From positions 1-10,260 of the forward strand of contig JAZUBK010000038.1 of NCBI GenBank assembly GCA_045638465.1: 10,260 nt of DNA, read 5' to 3'. Under the pieces are notes generated by a model. It was not told the DNA's origin. It did no database searches and saw only the letters and a program-made list of their open reading frames with translations. A program made the translations under genes and the position numbers. Shown piece by piece: positions 6,616-10,260 of the stretch (positions are counted from its first letter, which is position 1; each line of letters starts with the position of its first letter). The stretch comes from CAKVLS01 sp045638465. GTDB taxonomy: Bacteria; Bacillota; Clostridia; Christensenellales; UBA1242.

Positions 6616-6661
6616 ACAAAACAAAAAACCTTCTAAATAACTAGTTGGTTTTTTATTTTGT
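6616..6661. repeat. Long imperfect inverted repeat in an intergenic region
   Basis: Arms of 15 bases (6616-6630 and 6647-6661) pair with a single mismatch around a 16-base loop that contains the palindrome AACTAGTT. There is no T-run after it in either direction outside the stem. It sits between the previous terminator and the next promoter, so it may be a back-up terminator, a leftover element or an RNA-stabilising hairpin. Confidence 0.5.
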
Positions 6662-6685
6662 TAAATTGCGGTTATATGCTAAAAT
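6658..6685 (+). promoter_or_regulatory. Candidate promoter for the SUKH-like gene
   Basis: TTGTTA (6658-6663), a 16-base spacer and TAAAAT (6680-6685) preceded by TGC give an extended -10 promoter about 25 bases before the start codon. Its -35 box overlaps the right arm of the inverted repeat, so folding or binding there could affect it. Confidence 0.5.
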
Positions 6686-6709
6686 ATAACTGGATATGGA
6701 GAAAAATGT

Positions 6710-7027
6710 ATGGAAAGTAGTAAACTAAGTGATATTTACAAAATATATAGTTTTGATGGTGATTTGCCAAAAGAAATGATAGATGTGATACAAAATCCTA
6801 GCAAATATGACAAAAGCGAAAAAAGAGTAATGACAATTGAAGAAATTTTAGATGCAAATGATGATATGGGTGTAGATTTTGTTGGGCTAAGATTAATTCC
6901 TTTTGTTGACTGCTTTGATAACGATTATATATGTTTTGATATTAAAAATAAAAATTGGACAATGTTTAACAGTGTAGATGAATTAAAATTTAGACCTTGC
7001 GATAAGTTGGAGGATTTGTTAAACTAA
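6710..7027 (+). CDS. Small SUKH (SMI1/KNR4)-like protein
   Basis: 105 residues. Residues 57-86 (FVGLRLIPFVDCFDNDYICF and on to NWTMF) resemble the C-terminal half of SUKH/SMI1-KNR4 domains, where a 'LIPF..d...dyICFD' strand is typical. The N-terminal part of that fold is short or missing, since most members have about 130-150 residues. Many SUKH proteins are immunity proteins against polymorphic or contact-dependent toxins, but no toxin gene is next to it, so that role is only suggested. GGAGA lies seven bases before the ATG. G+C is about 27 percent by my count over 6721-7020, well below the neighbouring flavoprotein genes, which fits horizontal acquisition. An orphan or trimmed immunity gene is my best reading. 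Confidence 0.6.
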   Translation: MESSKLSDIYKIYSFDGDLPKEMIDVIQNPSKYDKSEKRVMTIEEILDANDDMGVDFVGLRLIPFVDCFDNDYICFDIKNKNWTMFNSVDELKFRPCDKLEDLLN

Positions 7028-7093
7028 ATGTAGTTTTAATTTTAGCAAGATTTACTTGAATAGATTTTTTGCAGATAAGGAAGTGGATTTTTT

Positions 7094-8272
7094 ATGAAAA
7101 ATTATGATGTAATAATAATAGGCGGCGGTGCTAGTGGTTGTATGACAGCTATTTGGCTAGGGATAAATCGTACCCTAAACCAAAACAATATCAAAAAAGC
7201 TGCTATTATTGACGGCGGAAAGAGTCTTGGAAAAAAGATAATGGTTACTGGAAACGGCAGATGTAACCTTACCAATGTTAATATGTCGTCTGATTATTTC
7301 AACCAAAATATAGATAAATATTTGCAAAGGTTTGACGAAAAGAAAACTTTGGAGTTCTTTGAAAGATGTGGCCTTGAGCACTTTGCAGATGATGAGGGTA
7401 GGGTATATCCGCTTTCCAATAGTGCAAAGTCAGTAATAGACGTGTTATTGCCAAGAATTGATGATAATATTGTTGATAAAATACTAGACCAAAGAGTATG
7501 TGCTATAATCAAATCAAAAGAGGGGTTTTATGTGCGAACCCAAACTGAAACATTTTCTTGCAAAAAGCTTGTTATTGCAACTGGCGGAAACACCCTTGCA
7601 GAAAGACTTTCAAATTTAGGCGTGGATATGAAACCATTTGTACCAAGCCTTACTGCCTTAAAATGTAGTGACGTTAGAGATTTAGATGGCGTAAAAGTAT
7701 CTAATGTAAAAGTAACCGTAACAAATGAAATGGGCGAGAGCAAAAGCGAAGTTGGAGAAGTTCTTTTCAAACAACATGGAGTTAGCGGTATTGTTTCGTT
7801 TAATTTGTCTACACTATTTGCAAGAAATGGCGAATATAAAGGTAGTGTTGAGATAGACTTGTTGCCAAATTTGAGCATAGACAAACTATGTGAAAAGTTA
7901 AATAAAAGAAAAGCCCTTAGGGTTAATTTAGATAAGTTCTTTGTTGGTATGTTTGTAAATTCTTTGGCTAACGAAATATTTAGACAATGCAAAATGAACA
8001 CAAATATCAAATGTGACAAATTAACAGATGAGCAAATATTGACTTTGGCAAAAACTATTAAAAATCTAAAGTACAAAGTGGTTGATGCATATATCAATAA
8101 CCAAGTCTTTAGTGGTGGCGTGAAATTGTCTTCTTTGGACGACAATTTACAGTCTAAACAAATACCCGATTTGTACTTTACAGGCGAAATATGTGATGTT
8201 GACGGCGTTTGCGGGGGTTATAATTTGCAATGGGCGTGGACTTCTGGCAAAATTGTAGGTGAAAGTTTATGA
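7094..8272 (+). CDS. BaiN/HI0933-family flavoprotein (NAD(P)/FAD-dependent oxidoreductase)
   Basis: 392 residues, cytosolic, normal length for the family (about 400). The N-terminal Rossmann motif GGGASG (residues 10-15) binds FAD. Then comes the family signature GKKIMVTGNGRCNLTN (46-61). A second dinucleotide-type strand (VIATGGNTL) lies near 158-166, and the C-terminal signature is TGEICDVDGVCGGYNLQ (about 364-380). Members are widespread and mostly uncharacterised; BaiN of Clostridium scindens was linked to bile-acid dehydroxylation, but no bai genes are visible here, so that function should not be transferred. AAGGAAGTGG lies upstream of the ATG. The stop overlaps the start of the next flavoprotein by four bases (ATGA), implying translational coupling. 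Confidence 0.9.
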   Translation: MKNYDVIIIGGGASGCMTAIWLGINRTLNQNNIKKAAIIDGGKSLGKKIMVTGNGRCNLTNVNMSSDYFNQNIDKYLQRFDEKKTLEFFERCGLEHFADDEGRVYPLSNSAKSVIDVLLPRIDDNIVDKILDQRVCAIIKSKEGFYVRTQTETFSCKKLVIATGGNTLAERLSNLGVDMKPFVPSLTALKCSDVRDLDGVKVSNVKVTVTNEMGESKSEVGEVLFKQHGVSGIVSFNLSTLFARNGEYKGSVEIDLLPNLSIDKLCEKLNKRKALRVNLDKFFVGMFVNSLANEIFRQCKMNTNIKCDKLTDEQILTLAKTIKNLKYKVVDAYINNQVFSGGVKLSSLDDNLQSKQIPDLYFTGEICDVDGVCGGYNLQWAWTSGKIVGESL

Positions 8273-9840
8273 TAAAACTTGATCAAATTTCGTTGCCGAT
8301 AAAGTATCAAAATGACGATATAAAAAAGCAAATTTGCAAAAGCCTTAGAATATCAGATAAAGATATATTATCTTTTGAGATTTTGAAACTATCAATAGAT
8401 GCACGTAAAAAACCAGATGTAAAATATGTTGCAAGTTTAGGGGTAATCCTAAAAGGTAATTTAGAAAAGCGTTTTTCAAAACTAAAGTATGAAAAATTCA
8501 CAAAAACACTAATATACCCACAAAAACAAACCAATGAAAAGATATATGTTGTAGGCTTTGGGCCTAGCGGTATCTTTGCAGCCCTTTCACTTGCTCGTAT
8601 GGGGCTTAGACCAATCATTATTGAGCAAGGCAAAATGGTTGATGAAAGGGAAAAAGATGTTTTTGAGTTTTGGAATACCCGCCGCCTAAATAAATATTCT
8701 AACGTGCAGTTTGGTGAGGGCGGAGCAGGAACTTTTAGCGATGGTAAACTAAATACCAATCTAAACAATGATTATTGCAAAATAGTAACCAATGAGTTTA
8801 TCTCTTTTGGTGCTCCTAAAGAAATAGGGTATATCAATAAACCGCATATCGGTAGCGATAAACTAAAAGACGTTGTAAAAAATATAAGAGAGCATATAAA
8901 GTCTTTGGACGGCAGGTTTTTGTTTTCAACCCGTCTTGTAGATATCGGTGTGGAAAACAACAAAATATCTAATATAACAATCGAAAATGTAGAAAGTGGC
9001 GAAAGACAAACACTACCCGCAGATAAATTACTACTTGCAGTAGGCCATAGCGCAAGAGATGTTTTTGAGTTGCTTAATAATAAAGGTGTAACCCTAACCC
9101 AAAAACCATTTGCTATGGGCGTTAGAATTGAGCAAAAGCAGTCAGATATCAACCTAAGTCAATATGGGGCTGAAAAAATAGATGGCTTGCCAGCTGCCGA
9201 TTACAAACTAGCTGTGCACTTGCCTAATGGCAGGTCAGTATTTACATTTTGTATGTGTCCTGGCGGAGAGATTGTCGCATCATCATCTGGTGATGGCGAA
9301 GTTGTAACCAATGGTATGAGTTATTTTGCTAGAGACAAAGAAAACGCAAATAGTGCCGTGCTTGTAAATGTTACTCCTGATGATTATGGTAGCGACCACC
9401 CACTAGCGGGAGTGTACTACCAAGCAAAATACGAAAAACTAGCCTTTGAACTAGGTGGTGGCAATTTTAATGCTCCTGCCGAAAGTGTAGGGTCTTTTGT
9501 ATATGATAAAGATACAAAAACAAATATAAACTATACATATAGACCAAATATAACCACGTGCAAAATAGCAAAGTGTTTGCCAAAGGTTGTTACAGAAAGT
9601 TTGAAGTTGGGTCTTCCGATGCTAAATAACAAGCTAAAAAACTTTGCAAAGGACGAAAACTTGTTAGTGGCTATAGAGAGCCGTTCAAGTTGCCCACTAA
9701 CAATCGTGCGTGATGAAAATTTCGAAAGCAATATCAAAGGTCTATACCCAATAGGCGAAGGTGCAGGTTATGCCGGAGGCATAATGTCCTCTGCCCAAGA
9801 CGGAATCAAAGTTGCGGAAAGTATATATAATAAGATGTAA
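8269..9840 (+). CDS. COG2509-type FAD-dependent dehydrogenase
   Basis: 523 residues. The N-terminal region of about 85 residues (with LSIDARKKPDVKYV, 41-54) is the small extra domain seen in the COG2509 family. The FAD-binding motif GFGPSG is at 96-101, with acidic Glu119 ending the second strand. FGEGGAGTFSDGKLNT follows at 148-163, and the C-terminal FAD contact GEGAGYAGG lies near 497-505. The protein is soluble and its substrate is unknown; family members are annotated as uncharacterised FAD-dependent dehydrogenases. It starts inside the stop codon of the preceding flavoprotein gene and is almost certainly made with it. I know of no family-wide biochemical role. Confidence 0.9.
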   Translation: MIKLDQISLPIKYQNDDIKKQICKSLRISDKDILSFEILKLSIDARKKPDVKYVASLGVILKGNLEKRFSKLKYEKFTKTLIYPQKQTNEKIYVVGFGPSGIFAALSLARMGLRPIIIEQGKMVDEREKDVFEFWNTRRLNKYSNVQFGEGGAGTFSDGKLNTNLNNDYCKIVTNEFISFGAPKEIGYINKPHIGSDKLKDVVKNIREHIKSLDGRFLFSTRLVDIGVENNKISNITIENVESGERQTLPADKLLLAVGHSARDVFELLNNKGVTLTQKPFAMGVRIEQKQSDINLSQYGAEKIDGLPAADYKLAVHLPNGRSVFTFCMCPGGEIVASSSGDGEVVTNGMSYFARDKENANSAVLVNVTPDDYGSDHPLAGVYYQAKYEKLAFELGGGNFNAPAESVGSFVYDKDTKTNINYTYRPNITTCKIAKCLPKVVTESLKLGLPMLNNKLKNFAKDENLLVAIESRSSCPLTIVRDENFESNIKGLYPIGEGAGYAGGIMSSAQDGIKVAESIYNKM

Positions 9841-9855
9841 AGAGAGTGCTTGAAA

Positions 9856-10260
9856 ATGGAAAACAGTTTTTACAAAAGATTTACAAAGATTATTAGAGAA
9901 TGTAATTATGATAATACATATAAAATGGCATGGGCGAAAGCTTTAGTTGAAATATGCTCAAACAGAGACTTGCAAGAGCCTTGTTTGACAATTTCTTTGA
10001 AAGATATTGCTCATAAATTTCTAAAGTATTATTGGAATCAAACAATTTATTTTAATTTAATTCAAGGTAGTAATTTAGCTAAGCCTCCAATAATATTAAG
10101 TTATGTAAAAGATTTAATTGAAAAGTACTATATAGCAATTATTAAAAGACAACCTGAAGTTTTTGAGAAAGTTGAAGATAAATTTCAATATATAGGTTTG
10201 GAAAAAGATTATAAACTAACTATAGAAAAGATAGCAAAAATATTAAAAAATGATGTTAGT
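9856..10260 (+). CDS. A/T-rich gene cut by the window edge, possible HNH-endonuclease-type protein (N-terminal part)
   Basis: 135 codons are visible without a stop. The start is MENSFYKRFTKII, followed by DNTYKMAWAKALVEI, ISLKDIAHKFLKYYWNQTIY and NLIQGSNLAKPPII. This wording resembles, from memory, the N-terminal region of Firmicute proteins annotated as HNH endonuclease domain-containing; the HNH part would lie beyond the window, so the assignment is tentative. The start ATG is 15 bases after the previous stop, with only a weak AGAGAG site; an in-frame TTG two codons earlier is possible. G+C is about 24 percent by my count, against about 40 percent in four sampled lines of the gene before it. 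This points to a transferred, possibly defence-related gene. Confidence 0.6.
   Translation, partial: MENSFYKRFTKIIRECNYDNTYKMAWAKALVEICSNRDLQEPCLTISLKDIAHKFLKYYWNQTIYFNLIQGSNLAKPPIILSYVKDLIEKYYIAIIKRQPEVFEKVEDKFQYIGLEKDYKLTIEKIAKILKNDVS

Noticed and set aside
7528..8145. Long open frame on the minus strand inside the BaiN-type flavoprotein gene
   Set aside because: It is antisense to a gene with clear family motifs, its protein text is low-complexity Ser/Leu/Thr-rich with no recognisable domain, and I see no ribosome binding site of its own.
8270..8272. Possible recoding of TGA
   Set aside because: TGA ends the BaiN-type gene exactly where the family ends, and tryptophan is written TGG throughout, so the standard code holds.
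8307..9152. Two minus-strand open frames (8307-8768 and 8772-9152) inside the COG2509 gene
   Set aside because: They are mirror frames of a well-supported coding region, with no motifs and no start signals.
1..10260. CRISPR array, tRNA genes, insertion sequence or phage attachment site
   Set aside because: I found no regularly spaced short repeats, no cloverleaf-like sequence, and no transposase or terminal inverted repeats; the repeats inside the lipoprotein are coding modules.

Overview
The window looks like a low-GC Gram-positive chromosome, most likely a gut-type Clostridia-related Firmicute. The grounds are A/T-rich codons, strong AGGAG-type ribosome binding sites, a Bacillus/Clostridium-type large SRP RNA with an Alu domain, U-tailed hairpin terminators, and a lipoprotein signal with little sign of an outer membrane. 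TGA is used as a stop codon (at 8270-8272), so the standard bacterial code applies. I cannot name a species.

Layout. (1) At 60-2792 (+) is a large modular surface lipoprotein: lipobox, short collagen-like Gly-X-Y runs, three small aromatic repeats, an SGNH/GDSL esterase domain and four C-terminal repeats of about 110 residues. (2) A bidirectional terminator at 2802-2832 separates it from a leftward cluster. Read in transcription order, this holds the SRP RNA gene (5674 to about 5405), its terminator, a striking IlvD/Edd-fold protein (5339-3771), and a zinc-ribbon/TPR/membrane protein (3738-2839). (3) Divergent from the SRP RNA is a HEPN-like plus CBS-pair protein (5801-6580) with its own terminator. 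(4) A small A/T-rich SUKH-like gene (6710-7027) is followed by two flavoproteins of the BaiN/HI0933 and COG2509 families (7094-8272 and 8269-9840), which overlap by four bases. (5) A strongly A/T-rich gene, cut by the right edge (9856-10260), resembles the N-terminal region of HNH-endonuclease-type proteins.

How the genes work together. The two flavoproteins are almost certainly translationally coupled and may share a redox role. The IlvD-like protein and the zinc-ribbon/TPR membrane protein form a two-gene unit directly behind the SRP RNA. The most unusual observation is that the IlvD-like protein keeps the fold signature along its whole length but has lost the two family-wide Fe-S cysteines, the neighbouring Asp-Lys and the catalytic serine. 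It is therefore either a pseudo-enzyme or a family with a new activity. HEPN-CBS, the SUKH-like protein and the A/T-rich terminal gene add an accessory or conflict-system flavour on the right side, but nothing in the sequence proves that they act together.
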